Shown piece by piece: positions 35,799 through 48,210 of a DNA stretch of 64,000 nt. Position 1 is the first letter of the stretch. The number at the start of each line of letters is the position of its first letter. The stretch lies in assembly GCA_019633425.1 (NCBI GenBank), contig WSUB01000033.1, forward strand, positions 240,798 through 304,797. The letters are read 5' to 3'. Source of the DNA: Tulasnella sp. 424 (taxonomy: Eukaryota; Basidiomycota; Agaricomycetes; Cantharellales; Tulasnellaceae). The position numbers and the translations under genes were made by a program. The notes under the pieces were generated by a model. It was given only the letters and a program-made list of their open reading frames with translations, was not told the origin of the DNA and ran no database searches.

Positions 35799-38095
35799 AT
35801 GCAGGGATTTATCTCGAAGCTCCGCGCACCATTCCAGTCCTCCGGGGTTGAGGTACCGGTGTCACGACCTCATACTCCGACGATCGAGGAGAACAACGAA
35901 CAGGACGCACACCCCCCCACCCGAACTGAGGCTGCGGAGGGAACAACGCCGAAGAATCCTTCTGCAGTGAGTCCGATCCTGCATGCGCAGTTGGCTTAGA
36001 ATCGTTGACAATAATGTCACAGCGGCAAAGACTGGATGGCTTAGCAGGTTTCAGCATTCGTCCCAAGAAAATCATCTTTAACTCTGGGACATCGCCGCAA
36101 GGAAGTGGCGGCAAGGCAGACGTGGTTCGGGCGACATTTCGACGGGGCATTTGGAGGGATGAACAGGTGGCAGTAAAGAAAATTCGACATCACCCAGACG
36201 TGAACCAAAAGAAGTTCTCGAACGTAAGGCCGATTAGTCTTGTGATTTGCTGCACAGTACTTACGAGAGCCGTCCAGGAATTCGTTCATGAAGTGGAGAT
36301 AATGGCTGGATTGTCACACGAGAACATCGTCAAATTGGTTGGCTTTATCGAAGACCTCGAGAACGGAAAGGCCTGGATAGTTTTGTCGTGGGAGCCTAAT
36401 GGAAACGTTAGCGAATTCCTTGCCACTGGGAGATGGGAAATCCCTGAGCGCGTCTCACTTGTAAGCGAAAATGGTCCACGCAAAAGAGTCAGGAAAGCCA
36501 ACGGCGTACTTATTCCAGATCAAGGATACATTCGAGGGTGTCAAGTATCTTCACACTCGCCAACCACCGATTTGCCATGGCGACCTCAAATCGGTGAGTT
36601 CGCACGATTGGAACTTCACATCTCATATTGATGCCCCCACCTCAGCTCAACATTCTCGTCAGCTCATCTTACCGCGCAATAATTACCGACTTTGGCTCGG
36701 CGCGTGCTATCACTGAGTCAGAAGACGGGGTTCTAGACGAAGAACTTGACCGGCAGGCTCAGGGAAATCCGACGACGGAGCAAGCCCATCCTGAAATACA
36801 TGTCGGTGCTGTTGGAAATCAGTTAACGCTGACAGGCCCTGCCTGGTCTCTCCGCTGGGCGCCTCCTGAAGTGGTGAGCGGGAAACGCCCGCGTCTATCG
36901 ACCGACATTTGGGCAGCTGGCTGGATCGCCTGGGAGGTAAGCGGCAAAGCGAATATCCGATATTCTTATCATCGCTCATGTCCATTGACCAACCCTTCAT
37001 CAGGTCATGACCGACAAAGTTCCGTTTCACGAGGTCAACTCGGCGGGCGCTATAATCCTGATGGTGATTCAAGGAGAGGTTCCTGAGACTCGCGAAGATG
37101 CACAGCTGGCGCAGATTATCAGCCTTTGCAGTCTGATGAAGGATTGTTGGGCATTCAATCCTAGAGCTAGACCGAACATTGCTCGTTGCTGTACTGAGCT
37201 GCGATGGATAGTGAGTCCAGCGGTGATTTCATTGTAAACGTTCTTAACATACGTCCCGTTTCAGCCATCACTTCCCCCATCCCGTGGGAAGGCTTCAGAC
37301 CGCAAAGTTCCGTCTATCGAACTCTTGCTCAACATAGGTCGGATGCATTATAATCAGGATGACCATGAAAAGGCTACCTCGATGTTCCAGGAAGCACTTT
37401 CTCTTGCGAGGTCTGCAGGGAACCAAAAGGCAGCCGCACAAGCATTAGGGCACCTAGGAAATACCTACCGAGCTCAATCCAAATACACCCAGGCAGAAGA
37501 TTCGTACACTCGAGCGCAAGAAATCTACACCCGGGTCAGTGATGACGTGGGTCAAGGGAACACGTTGCTGGGGCTGGGGTCCCTCTACCAACGTCAATCC
37601 AAATTTACCCAAGCCGAAGAGTCGTACACCCAAGCGCAAGAAATCTGCGCTCGCATCGGCAATGACCTGGGCCGAGCGCACACGTTGGATGGGCTGGGAG
37701 ACCTGTACCGACTTCAATCCAAATATACCCAGGCCGAAGAGTCACACACCCGAGCGCAAGAAATCTACGCTCGCGTCGGTAATGACAGGGGTCAAGCAAA
37801 CACGTTGCTTAGCCTGGGAGACCTCTACCATCTTCAATCCCAATACACCCAGGCAGAAGAGTCGTTTGCCCGAGCGCAAGAAATCTACGCTCGCATCGGT
37901 GATGACCAGGGTCGAGCGAACGTGCAAGTTAGTCTTGGTCACCTGCGCCGGCAGCAGGGCCGTAATGTCGAGGCCGCATCCCACTTTGCAGAGGCAAAAA
38001 AATTATATGCTCAGATTGGAAACACCATAGATGAGGAGGACGCCGCCCGTTGGCTCGCGGATGTGTCGCCAAACCAAAACTCATCTACACCCTGA
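35799..38095 (+). CDS. K2: protein kinase fused to TPR repeats (intact)
   Basis: Exons 35799-35966, 36023-36223, 36278-36460, 36519-36593, 36646-36936, 37004-37210 and 37265-38095 match K1 exon for exon in length, again 651 aa. Kinase motifs are complete: GSGGKADVVRATF, QVAVKKIRHH, HEVEIMAGLSHENIVKLVGF, HGDLKSLNIL, DFGSARA, RWAPPEVV. Insert region after DFG differs from K1 (DGVLDEELDRQAQ). The TPR part keeps the 40-residue repeat but helix-A residues differ (LGSLYQRQS, LSLGDLYHLQS versus LGVLYRLQS and LGDLYRVQS in K1). The start is the ATG conserved in all K copies. Confidence 0.93.
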
Positions 38096-39208
38096 CCCTC
38101 GTGCATCCATACACCCCAACATCCCATTCATAATACCTTCCCAGTGATAGATTGCTTATCCGTACTCTCCGCCTTCAAACTATAAACTCCTCTTGAAACC
38201 CTGTTCGATCACCTCTCCTCCCGTTAGTTACTTTTGTACGTTTGTCAAGAACAGTCATTATGTAAAATGTCTTAGCCATAGTACTATATCAGACCGCGGC
38301 AATACCATGGTTATTTCCTAGCCAAATAGGTCGCTTTAGCACCGATGGATGGCCTGCAAATGCCCTTGACCGGCGAGGCGTCTCCTCCAGAGTTTGACTT
38401 GCTAAATATAAAAGTACTGATTCAACCTTTCGAGCGCCCCTGAAGCAAGTAACGACAGAACAACACATCTTTATTCGACAAGAATAAACAGAACCGGATC
38501 GTTTGGTTTACAGTAAAGAGCGACTATTTAAAGGGAAGGTAGCAAGAGGACGATGCCGGACCCGGACACCTCTACGGTGGCCAAGGCGATAATCTACGGA
38601 GTTTCTATGTACAAAAGTACTCTAAATATCGGAGCTTGTGTTTCTTGGGGAGTCGAGAAAATATGTAAAAGACAGACTTGGAGACTTTTTTTTTCCAAAC
38701 GAGGCGCGTGTAGGACAATATAAGCACGGACCACGGGACTTGGACAACCAGAGCTGGACAACCGAGTACAACAAGAACGAAGAAAAACGACAACGGAAGA
38801 CCCCGAAAACGGACCAAGAATGAAAAAAAAGGACGGTGAGGGAAGGGTTAAAGAAGTAGCGGGATGCGAGTAGGCTTTTTAGAAGAATAAGGTTACAAAC
38901 GACGAGTCCAAGACGAGATGGGATAACCCTGCAGTACGGTAGTAGGAAGGAATAGCAGCCTGGCTTGGGGGGGTTGACGATAAGGAGGGAAAACAAAAGG
39001 CACAAGGCAAAGTGTCCGACGTGTACAATACAAGGGGATGGTGAGGTTGATCATGACTGTGGACGATGAGATTGGAGTTGAAGTCTATATGCGAGGAGAT
39101 AATGGCTGTGCGCTAGGAGAGAGGGTCGTGCGCAGGGAGGGAGGGTCGTAGGGAAAGGGATGGAGGTTAAAGCTTAAAAAAGCCGAGCCTATCCATCTCC
39201 CCCTCATT
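38096..39208. other. Spacer between K2 and T2
   Basis: Same conserved non-coding block as 31182-32313, with small indels. No gene supported. Confidence 0.5.
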
Positions 39209-40100
39209 TTACACCATCCTCAACCGATTCTTCTTCTCTTCGTATTCCAGCGCACCGTACCACGCACCACCAGCGAGCGCCAACGCAATGCTAATCGAGT
39301 TGGCAGGCGTGATAGTCAGGTGGAACATGTACATCGCCAAGAGGACCGTGAGGATTTGCTTGACGTTGGCTAAAATCAGACGAGCATAGACGATTGGTAT
39401 CTCTAAAACCAAAGGGCAATTCGAGTTGGAGGGCTACTCACCAGCCACAGTCATAGTCAACGGCCCATTCTTCTGATTCGCCGTCAAACTAACGATATTC
39501 AACAAAAACGCGAACTGTTGCGCTCTTCGGACTCCACCCTTCCAACCCAGGTCCTTTATTCACCATCGCCCTCTCCAATTCGCCGCTCGCCCAAGCGTAC
39601 CCGGTGCACACGCCAGTGACGACATCCGCACGAGCAGGTCCAGGGTGCAGCTTGATCGAGGTGCTGACGACGTTTTTGTCGGACAAGCCAAAGTCCAAGT
39701 CGAATCGCTTCGTGACGAAGCCGGAGCGGTTGATCAAGGAGCGAGACGCTTGGCTAGTGAGGACGATCAGGGGTGGAAAGTTGATGAAGGGCGTTGGTGG
39801 TGATGGTGGTGGTGGTGGTGGGGTTTGGGTTGGGCGGAAAGGTAGGGCAACTGGTGGGTTATAGTTGCCGTTGTGGACATTGGGGAGAGTCTTCGTTCCC
39901 GGGATAGGAGATGAAGGCAAGGTTTACTCGTATCCTGGTTTGGCGGTGACAGGCGTAGCGACCGGCAAGATAGAGGCGAGTCGGGAAGAGACCGAGGGGG
40001 TTTGAAGAATGGGAAGTGAGGACGGTCTTCAACGCGGCGTGGAATGTGCCCAGCACTGGCAGCGTCAAGATGAAGCCCCACTCAGTGAAGCGATAGTCAC
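39209..40100 (-). pseudogene. T2: TPT-family transporter fragment
   Basis: Minus strand. C-terminal exon is open (LTVLLAMYMFHLTITPANSI, GGAWYGALEYEEKKNRLRMV) and its intron keeps a TTTAG acceptor. Upstream, the IKLHP and YAWASGELERAMV blocks remain, but the RMSPLAFVQC segment and the block after KSATV are shortened by deletions that break the frame. The N-terminal exons are missing at the same point as in T1, at the fusion with M3. Confidence 0.78.
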
Positions 40101-40585
40101 CATAGGTTCAAGATAAACAAAAGGAAGGAACAGGGTGCTTCGGTCAGGGAACGGATTGAACGGACCGAAGCAAATCCGATGAGGTCACTATAGCCCTCGT
40201 GACGTAGGTTCCTTCGAAGGACCGACCAAAGGAGCTCACCTCTCCCACTCGATCATGCAGCCCCGACGGAGCCCTTACAGAGACCTGCATCATTACTTTG
40301 ACTCCAGTCACTGCTGACAACGGCGATGATCTTGTGCTCGAGGTTAGTGTTTGACCTCCCTGACCCGCCATCACGTTGACTGACGACGCGTCGTGGTGCG
40401 TCTACCATCCGACGACTCTTTATTAGACACGGAAATGCGAAACCAACTTCACTCCCAATGTCCCCAACAAGAACGCTAGCACTGATTCTTCGTCGAGCAC
40501 CAAGACCACCAATACCACCAAGGCGGCGACGACGACGAAGGCGACTACTTCCACTACCACTACCACGACGAAGGCGACTACTTCT

Positions 40586-40846
40586 TATGGAAGGTTTTTC
40601 GGGACAGCTCCACTCCCCAGGCGTTTCGTGACACCGTGACTGGCTGTAAGGGTCCGTGGCCATAGCTATCGTTGATTAGGTCATCGTTGCCGATCCATCT
40701 GACAGGACTAGTCACCGGCAGCGCACCGGGTCGAGTGTCGCCGGAGAATGGGGTGCGCGAGTGACGTGCCTTCACGGGCGAGGAAATCCAAATCCCCCAG
40801 GGAACCCAAAATTAAACTTTTTCATTTTTGAAAATCCATAAGTTCA
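40586..40846 (+). repeat. Left terminal inverted repeat of the M3 element
   Basis: Pairs with 42308-42570. Shared blocks include CGTGACACCGTGACTGGCTG, ATAGCTATC, TAGTCACCGG and GGGCGAGGAAATCCAAATC. Arms have diverged at scattered positions and by small indels, so the insertion is not recent. Confidence 0.8.
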
Positions 40847-42307
40847 ACTCTAACTTACGGAAATCGAATCCTTCTTTTTCGCCTGTAATACCCTCGCATG
40901 GCATGAAGAGATCAGCCCTGGAACGGGCTACCTGGTTGAGGCGGTATTTGGGGTGACGCGCGTGGGGATGTCGCGGAACAACATAAAGATGAAGCTGGAA
41001 TCGTAGTTCGTAGCTAAGTAGACAGCCGAGTGGTGTAACTAGATTGGATTCAATGAATAGGACATAGTTCTTCTATTTCTATATCTGGGAGGGGAACTCT
41101 TAGAACTTTGCACGGAGGGCGAGAGGGCGTGGGATCCAAATGTTCGAGTTCTACCTCTGGCGAGAGGAGCTTCTAAAAAGGGTATCTCGTTTCGCTAAAT
41201 CCTCTATAAAATGGAGCTAAATGGTAGCTTTCTATGAGTAGCCTTAGCGTAGCAGATTTCGAAGAATTGAGCAAGCTATGGGCGAAATCCCGCTCAGGAG
41301 CGGTAGCGAGCTGCTCCCAGTCTTGGACCCACTTTCAACGACACGTGAAGTATCCTTAGAAGTGTAGTAGTATTTACAGGTCGTATTCCAGTCAATTCTG
41401 TCCGTTTCTTCTTCGTTCATCAACTGACTTGTTGACTTCCTCTCCAACCGCGACTCTGCCCACTTCCCCGTCCAACACTTCTCGCCAAACCTTATTGACA
41501 GACACGGTATTTGAGCACCCTGAAGTTGATTCCGAACATTTCGACCAGATTTTATCGCCTCGACACCCTTCCCCGACGGTGACTCCACTTATTTCGACGT
41601 CCAAGGTCTCTTGCCAACCTTATCAAAGCTCTCGATGCTGATTTCAAAGCTTCCAACACAGGTTTTGAACTTTTCGACGATCAATTCTACCGTCATCATC
41701 ATTCCTGCCACAGCTCCGATCATCTGCACGTCCGACGACTCTCGGCGACCATTTTCAGCTTTCGCCAACATTGTCAAAGCTGTCAGTGCCGCTCTCACCG
41801 CTCAACGCCGTTTTCGTAGCTCTTGATGCTTTTGAGGCTCCCAACGCCGTGGGAAAAGCTCCTATCCCCAATTCCGAACTTCTCAACCAAGTCTTTTCAC
41901 GTTGACAAGTTCCGTGACCACGCCCCCACTCATTTCGTCAATTGATTCACCCTTCATCCTTCCCAGCATGCCAATCTTCGACCAATAAGCCACCGAGCTA
42001 CCCGCGCTCTTTGCCTCGCACCGTTTACAATTCACTACACACATTTCAAGCCTTGCCTTCGGGCATCTGCAGTGGCATCCTGCACGCTGCCCAGCCTTTC
42101 ATCCTTTGTTCTCCTTCTTTCACCATTTGCTCACTGCTGCTTGCTGCTCACCCCTTTTCATACGCCCTTTGATCTTCGCCTTTTATCTCTGATTGAGAAA
42201 ACGGCCAGGGTTGAGCTAAGCGCCACGGTCAAGGGCCAACGCGATAATTTTGAGGCGATTCCAGGCGAGTTTCGAAAATACAGTATTCTATTTGAGAAAA
42301 TTAAATT

Positions 42308-42570
42308 TGAACCTATACATTTTCAAAAATTAAAAATTTCAAATTTTGGGGTTCCCTGGACGATTTGGATTTCCTCGCCCGTCGGAGCTTTTCTTCGCCA
42401 CTCGCACCTCATTCTCCGGCGACATTCGGCCCGGTGTGCTACCGGTGACTAATCCTGTTGGATAGGCAATAATTACCTAATCAATGATAGCTATGACCAT
42501 GGACCCTTACAGCCAGTCACGGTGTCACGAAACATCTGGGGAGTGGAGCTGTCCCGAAAAACCTTCCATA
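42308..42570 (-). repeat. Right terminal inverted repeat of the M3 element
   Basis: Inverted partner of 40586-40846; its outermost bases are CCTTCCATA. Confidence 0.8.
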
Positions 42571-43762
42571 ACTTCTGCTACCACTACTACAACCAAGGAC
42601 AGCAAGGCGACTACGACTAAAACTACCTCTACTAGCACCACTTCCAAGACCAGTTCGGCTACCACCACCACGGCACCTTCGTCATCGAGTCTCGTTGCAT
42701 TCCCTGTTGAAGCAGGCCAATGTGGAGTAGGAACGTCCACGACCTCTGCTTCTGATGCTGCCTCGACCACAAAGGCGGCTGCAATTTCGGTCATTGTGCG
42801 TGTTTCATCTCGAGTTTGGTCGTTTTACCGCCTCTTAACGACACTTTTGCGACCCTTTCTTCAGGGAACGAGTTTCGTCCCGGCTTCTGCTTCTGCCACT
42901 ACCACCGATTCTGCTTCTATGTCCGCGGCTGCCTCTACCAGCGCTGCTGCCTCGACGAGCAAAGCTCCAGCGATCTCTGTCACTGTACGTCGTCCTCGGC
43001 GTGTCTTTGCTCCTTCGGGAATGAGCGTCAACTTACCCGTCATCCACTAAGGCATGTCGTCCGTCCAGGCCAGCAGCACCAGCACGGCCGCCTCAGCCGC
43101 CGCAACTCAACCTGCAGCTGGTAACAACGCCATAGCCGACCCAGTCTCCGTCATCTCCTCATCTACCACCGCCACGCCTACTGCAGCCGAAGACCAACAG
43201 GGAGCATCCTCGACTTCAGCTTCGTCCGCCGCTACATCATCAGCTGCAGCTCTCGCCCAAGCCAACACTCAACCTCAAATGCTATTGGACGCCGTGCCCG
43301 GTCGCCAACTGTCAGTCCCCCCCATCGGTCTCGACGTCTTTGCAAGCATCATGTTCATCGGAGCCTGCGTGGTCGCGTACGTCATGTACGAGAGGAAGAA
43401 GTACAGGAAGAACTTTAGGAACGGGACCCAGGTTATGACCCAGTATGGCGGTGTGTAAAGAGGGCGGTAGAAGGGTTTCCACTGTGGAAATGTGTGTGTC
43501 TCTGTTGTAGGAATTTTTGACAATGATGAAGAGGATTTCATCCCCCTTAACCCCCCACTCATTTCTCGCTTCTTTGGTAGTGCCTATGTTTCGCGTGTAA
43601 ATATTTTTTGGTCTTTTGCGTGTTGTAAAACAGCGGTTTTCAGAGTGAATTCCTAAGTTAGATGAACCCCGTTAAGACGAGAGGTGCATCCCCCCTAAAG
43701 AGGTTCAGTGAAAAGTAGAGCAAGAAAACGGCCATTATAATGTTTAAAATTCCATGTCTGAC

Positions 43763-43880
43763 ATCTTCGGCCATAGGACAGTGAAAATACCGCATCCCGT
43801 CCGATCTGCGCAGTCAAGCTCTGTACCGCTCAGTTAGTACCATGTGGGGGACCACATGGGAATCCTGGGTGCTGAAGTTT
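43763..43880 (+). rRNA. 5S ribosomal RNA gene, unit 3 (one-base deletion)
   Basis: 118 nt. Same sequence as units 1 and 2 except for scattered changes and the loss of one G in the box-C region (CCATGTGGGGGACCAC versus CCATGGTGGGGGACCAC). This may reduce function; otherwise the gene has the same ends and helix I. Confidence 0.82.
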
Positions 43881-44638
43881 TGATTATGAATAATGTATGG
43901 CTCATCTGTAATTTGATAGTTTACCTACCAGTAGTCCTTGCTTTACAATGGATCAGATCTCCAACTCTTGGGCGCCTGCTCCGCTCGAGCGACATGTTTC
44001 AGAACCACTCCGGCGACGGGTTATTATATTTCTATTGCGCACCACGAGTGCAGAAATATCGAGTAAGCTAACCATTTACCAGTCTATTACTACTTCACAT
44101 TCTTATATCTCGTTAACTTTATCAATATTATGACTATCTACAGGGAGGTTGCCAGGCGAAGCCGAACCTCGACTTGGCCGAGGAATCCGAAATCCAACTC
44201 TTCCACGGTCCTTCCGCCTTCCAAGCTGACACCTTTGACGATCCCGAGTGAACGATCATAAAGGAATGGGTGGACGTCGAGTCGTCGTCGACCCTGTGCT
44301 GTAGTTGGACGTATTTGCGCAGACAATGCCACCATGGCACCATGTCTAGTGCATGTGCCTTGAGTGCACCAGGCAAGCTTAAGGCAGTGGTGTGAGGAAC
44401 ATGATCTGTTCTTTCGAGAGAATGCCTCTCGACGCAGCACCCCTCACGGATTTCGGAGATAAGCCACTAACCACGCCTCCGAGTCCTGGAGGCGGTGAGG
44501 CGGACTATAGCTTTGGCAATCAAACCGTGGACCGCTCACACCCTCTCGCAACCACCACCTTTAGCTCCTTCCCCCGCGACAATCAGTCTCTCTAACCAGC
44601 ATCGGTCGAGTCGAAGCGGTTCTTGGCGCCGTTAGCTA

Positions 44639-46906
44639 ATGCAGAGATCTATCTCGAAGCTCCTCGCGCCGTTCCAGTCGCGCCGGGTTGAGGTACCGGT
44701 GTCACGACCTCACACCCCGACGATCGAAGAGAACAACGAACAGGACGCACACCTCTCGACCCGAATTGAGGCTGCGGTGAGTTCGATCCTGCATGCGCAG
44801 TTGGCTTATAATCGTTGACAATAATGTCACAGCGGCAAAGACTGGATGGCTTAGCAAGTTTCCGCATTCGTCCCAAGAAAATCATCTTTAACTTTGGGGC
44901 GTCGCCGCAAGGAAGTGGCGGCAAGGCAGACGTGGTTCGGGCGACATTTCGACGGGGCATTTGGAGGGATGAACAGGTAGCAGTAAAGAAAATTCGATAT
45001 CACCCAGACATGAACCAAAAAAAGTTCTCGAACGTAAGGCCGATTAGTCTTGTGATTTGCTGCACAGTACTTACGGGAGCTGTCTAGGAATTTGTTCATG
45101 AAGTGGAGATAATGGCGGGTTTGTCACACGAGAACATCATCAAATTGGTTGGCTTCGTCGAAGACCTCGAGAACGGAAAGGCCTGGATAGTTATGTCATG
45201 GGAGCCGAATGGAAACGTTAGCGAATTCCTTGCCACTGGGAGATGGGAAATCCCTGAGCGCGTCTCACTTGTAAGCGAAAATGGTCCATGCAAAAGAGCC
45301 AGGAAAGCCAACGGCGTACTTATTCCAGATCAAGGACACATTCGAGGGTGTCAAGTATCTTCACACTCGCCAACCACCGATTTGCCATGGTGACCTCAAA
45401 TCGGTGAGTTGGTCCTCCTACACCCAATTGGAACTTCACATCTCATGTTGATGCCCCCACCTCAGCTCAACATTCTCGTCAGCTCGTCCTACCGCGCAAT
45501 CATTACCGACTTTGGCTCGGCGCGTACTATCACTGAGTCAGAAGACGGGTTTCTTGACGAAGAACTTGACCAGCAGGCTCAGGGAAATCCGACGACGGAG
45601 CAAGACCATCCTCAAATACATGTCGGTGCTGTTGGAAATCAGTTAACGCTGACAGGGCCAGCCTGGTCACTCCGCTGGGCGCCTCCTGAAGTGGTGAGCG
45701 GGAAACGCCCGCGTCTGTCGACCGACATTTGGGCAGCTGGCTGGATCGCCTGGGAGGTAAGCGGCAATGCGAATATTTGACATTTCTTAGGTCCATTGAC
45801 CAACCCTTCATCAGGTCATGACCGACAAAGTTCCGTTTCACGAGGTCAACTCGGCGGGCGCTATAACCCTGATGGTGATTCAAGGAGAGGTTCCTGAGAC
45901 TCGCGAAGATGCACAGCTGGCGCAGATTATTAGCCTTTGCAGTCTGATGAAGGATTGTTGGGCATTCGATCCGAAGGCTAGACCGAACATTGCTCGGTGC
46001 TGTACTGAGCTGCGATGGATCGTGAGTCCAGCGGTGATTTCATTGTAAACGTTCTTAACATAGATCCCGTTTCAGCCATCACTTCCCCCGTCCGGTAGGA
46101 AGGCCTCAGACCGCCGAGTTCCATCTATCGAGCTGCTGCTCGAAATGGGTCGGATCCATTACGAGCAGGCTGACCATGAAAAGGCTACCTCGCTGTTCCA
46201 GGAAGCACTTTCTCTCGCGAGGTCTGCAGGCAACCAAAGCGCAGCGGCAAAGGCATCGGAGCTCCTAGGAGATACCTACCGACTTCGATCCAAATACACC
46301 CAGGCAGAAGAATCATACACCCGAGCGCAGGAAATCTACGCTCGCATCGGTGATGACCAGGGCCGAGGGAAATTGTTGCTAGGGCTAGGTCACGTCTACC
46401 GAGGTCAATCCAAAGCCACCCAGGCAGAAGAGTCGTATACCAGAGCGCAAGAAATCTACGCTCGTACCGGTAATGACCTGGGCCGAGCACACACGTTGAA
46501 GGGGATGGGAGACCTCTACCGACTTCAATCCAAATTTACCCAGGCCGAAGAGTCATACACCCAAGCCCAAGAAATCTACACTCGTGTCGGCGATGACCTG
46601 GGTCTAGCAAACACGTTGGATAGGCTGGGAGACCTCTACCGACTTCAATCCAAATTTACTCAGGCCGAAGAGTCACACACCCGAGCGCAAGAAATCTACG
46701 CTCGCCTCGGTGATAAGCAGGGTCGAGCGAACGTGCAACGTGGTCTTGGTCACCTGTGCCGGGAGCAGGGCCGTAAAGCCGAGGCCGCACCCCACTATGC
46801 AGATGCAAAAAGATTATTTGCTCAGATTGGAAACACTAGAGATGAAGAGGACGCCGCCCATTGGCTCGCGGATGTGTCACCAAACCAAAACTCATCGACA
46901 CCCTGA
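44639..46906 (+). CDS. K3: protein kinase fused to TPR repeats (intact)
   Basis: Exons 44639-44776, 44833-45033, 45088-45270, 45329-45403, 45466-45756, 45815-46021 and 46076-46906, all phase 0, give 641 aa. Exon 1 is 30 bp shorter than in K1/K2: the deletion ends exactly at the GTGAGT donor and keeps the frame. Kinase motifs are complete (GSGGKADVVRATF, QVAVKKIRYH, HEVEIMAGLSHENIIKLVGF, HGDLKSLNIL, DFGSART, RWAPPEVV). The TPR part has six units with their own helix-A residues (LLLGLGHVYRGQS, LKGMGDLYRLQS, LDRLGDLYRLQS). No disabling change seen. Confidence 0.92.
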
Positions 46907-48210
46907 CCTCGTGCATCCATACACCCCAACATCCCATTCATAATACCTTCCTAGTGATAGATTGCTTATCTGCGCCCTCCAACTTCAGACTGTGAACTCC
47001 TCTTGAAACCCTGTTCGATCAACTCTCCTCCCGTTGGTTACTTTTGTGCGGTTGTCCAAAACAGTAATTATGTAAAATGTTTTAGCCATAGTACTATATC
47101 AGACCGCGGCAATACCATGGTTATTTCCTAGCCAAATAGGTCGCTTTCGCACTGATGGATGGCCTGCAAATGCAGTTGCCCGGCGAAACGCGTCGCCTCT
47201 GTAGTTGGACTTGCCAAAAATATGATCGATTCAACCTTTCGAGCGCCCCCAAGGCAAGTAACGACAGAACAACACATCTTCATTTGACAAGAATACATAG
47301 AGCCGGATGGTTTGGTTACAGTAAAGAGCGACTACCTAAAGGGAAGGTAACGAGAAGGACGATGCCGGACCCGGACACCTCTACGGTGGCCAGGGCGATA
47401 ATCTACGGAGTTTATGTACAAAGGTACTCTAAATATTGGAGTTTGTGTTTATTGGGGGGAGTCGGGAAAATACGTGAAAGACAGACTTGGAGACTTTTTT
47501 TCAAAACGAGTGACGAGAGCGAGAGCGCGTGTAGGACAATATAAGCACGGACCAGGAGACTTGGACAACCAGAGCTGGACAACCGAGTACAACAAGAACG
47601 AAGAAAAAAGATAACGGAAGACCCCAAAAACGGATCAAGAATGAAAAAAGGACGGTGAGGGAAGGGTTAAAGAAGTAGCGGGACGCGAGTAGGCTTTTTA
47701 GAAGAATAAGGTTACAAACGACGAGTCCAAGACGAGATGGGATAACCCTGCAGTACGGTAGTAAAAAGGAATAGCAGCCTGGCTTGTGAGGGTTGACGAT
47801 AAGGAGGGAAAACAAAAGGGCACAAGGCAAAGTGTCCGACGTGTACAATACAAGGGATGGTGAGGTTGGTCATGACTGTGGACGTTAGGAGGGCGGTTGG
47901 TGGAACGAAGGTCTGATGCACGGAGAGAAGGGCCTTGCGCAGGGGAGGAGGGTCTTGCGCAGGGAGGAGAGGGAAAGGGATGGGAGGCTAAAGCTTAAAA
48001 AAGCCGAGCCTATTCATCTCCCCTTCCCTCTTTACACCTTTCTTCGTGAGCTCGGTGAGTTTGGTTGTTTGCTTTTTTGTCTGGGATGGCTTCCGTTCGG
48101 GCTTTTGCTTTTGGGCTGGGAGGTGAACGTTGGATAGGGCCTGCTGGCTGGGATTGATGCTTTGTTTAAATTGGGTCGGTGATCCTTGGTTGGAGAAGTC
48201 GATGTGCCTT
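46907..48210. other. Spacer between K3 and T3
   Basis: Conserved non-coding block as in U1 and U2 up to about 48045, then about 160 bp of unit-specific sequence (48046-48205) directly before the T3 stop codon. No gene supported. Confidence 0.5.

Larger units (their letters stand above)
40586..42570. mobile_element. Non-autonomous DNA element with long terminal inverted repeats
   Basis: About 1985 bp inserted in M3. The ends are inverted copies (TATGGAAGGTTTTTCGGGAC on the left, GTCCCGAAAAACCTTCCATA on the right), with similarity extending roughly 260 bp inward. It is flanked by ACTTCT on both sides (40580-40585 and 42571-42576), a plausible 6-bp target-site duplication. Alternative alignments of the border are possible because the target is repetitive. 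The interior has no transposase-like frame. Long TIRs without coding capacity suggest a Mutator-like or foldback-type MITE relative; the class is not settled. Confidence 0.8.
40155..43458 (+). pseudogene. M3: M copy interrupted by a 2-kb element
   Basis: Begins at the same truncated point as M2 (no signal peptide). Exon 2 and the first part of exon 3 (NKNASTDSSSSTKTTNTTKA) are followed at 40585 by the inverted-repeat element. The Thr-rich coding sequence resumes at 42571 (TSATTTTTKDSKATTTKTT) and continues to the membrane segment and stop at 43456. Without the insertion the 3' half would be in fair condition: both internal donors are GT. The element and the missing signal peptide make it a pseudogene. 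Confidence 0.85.
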
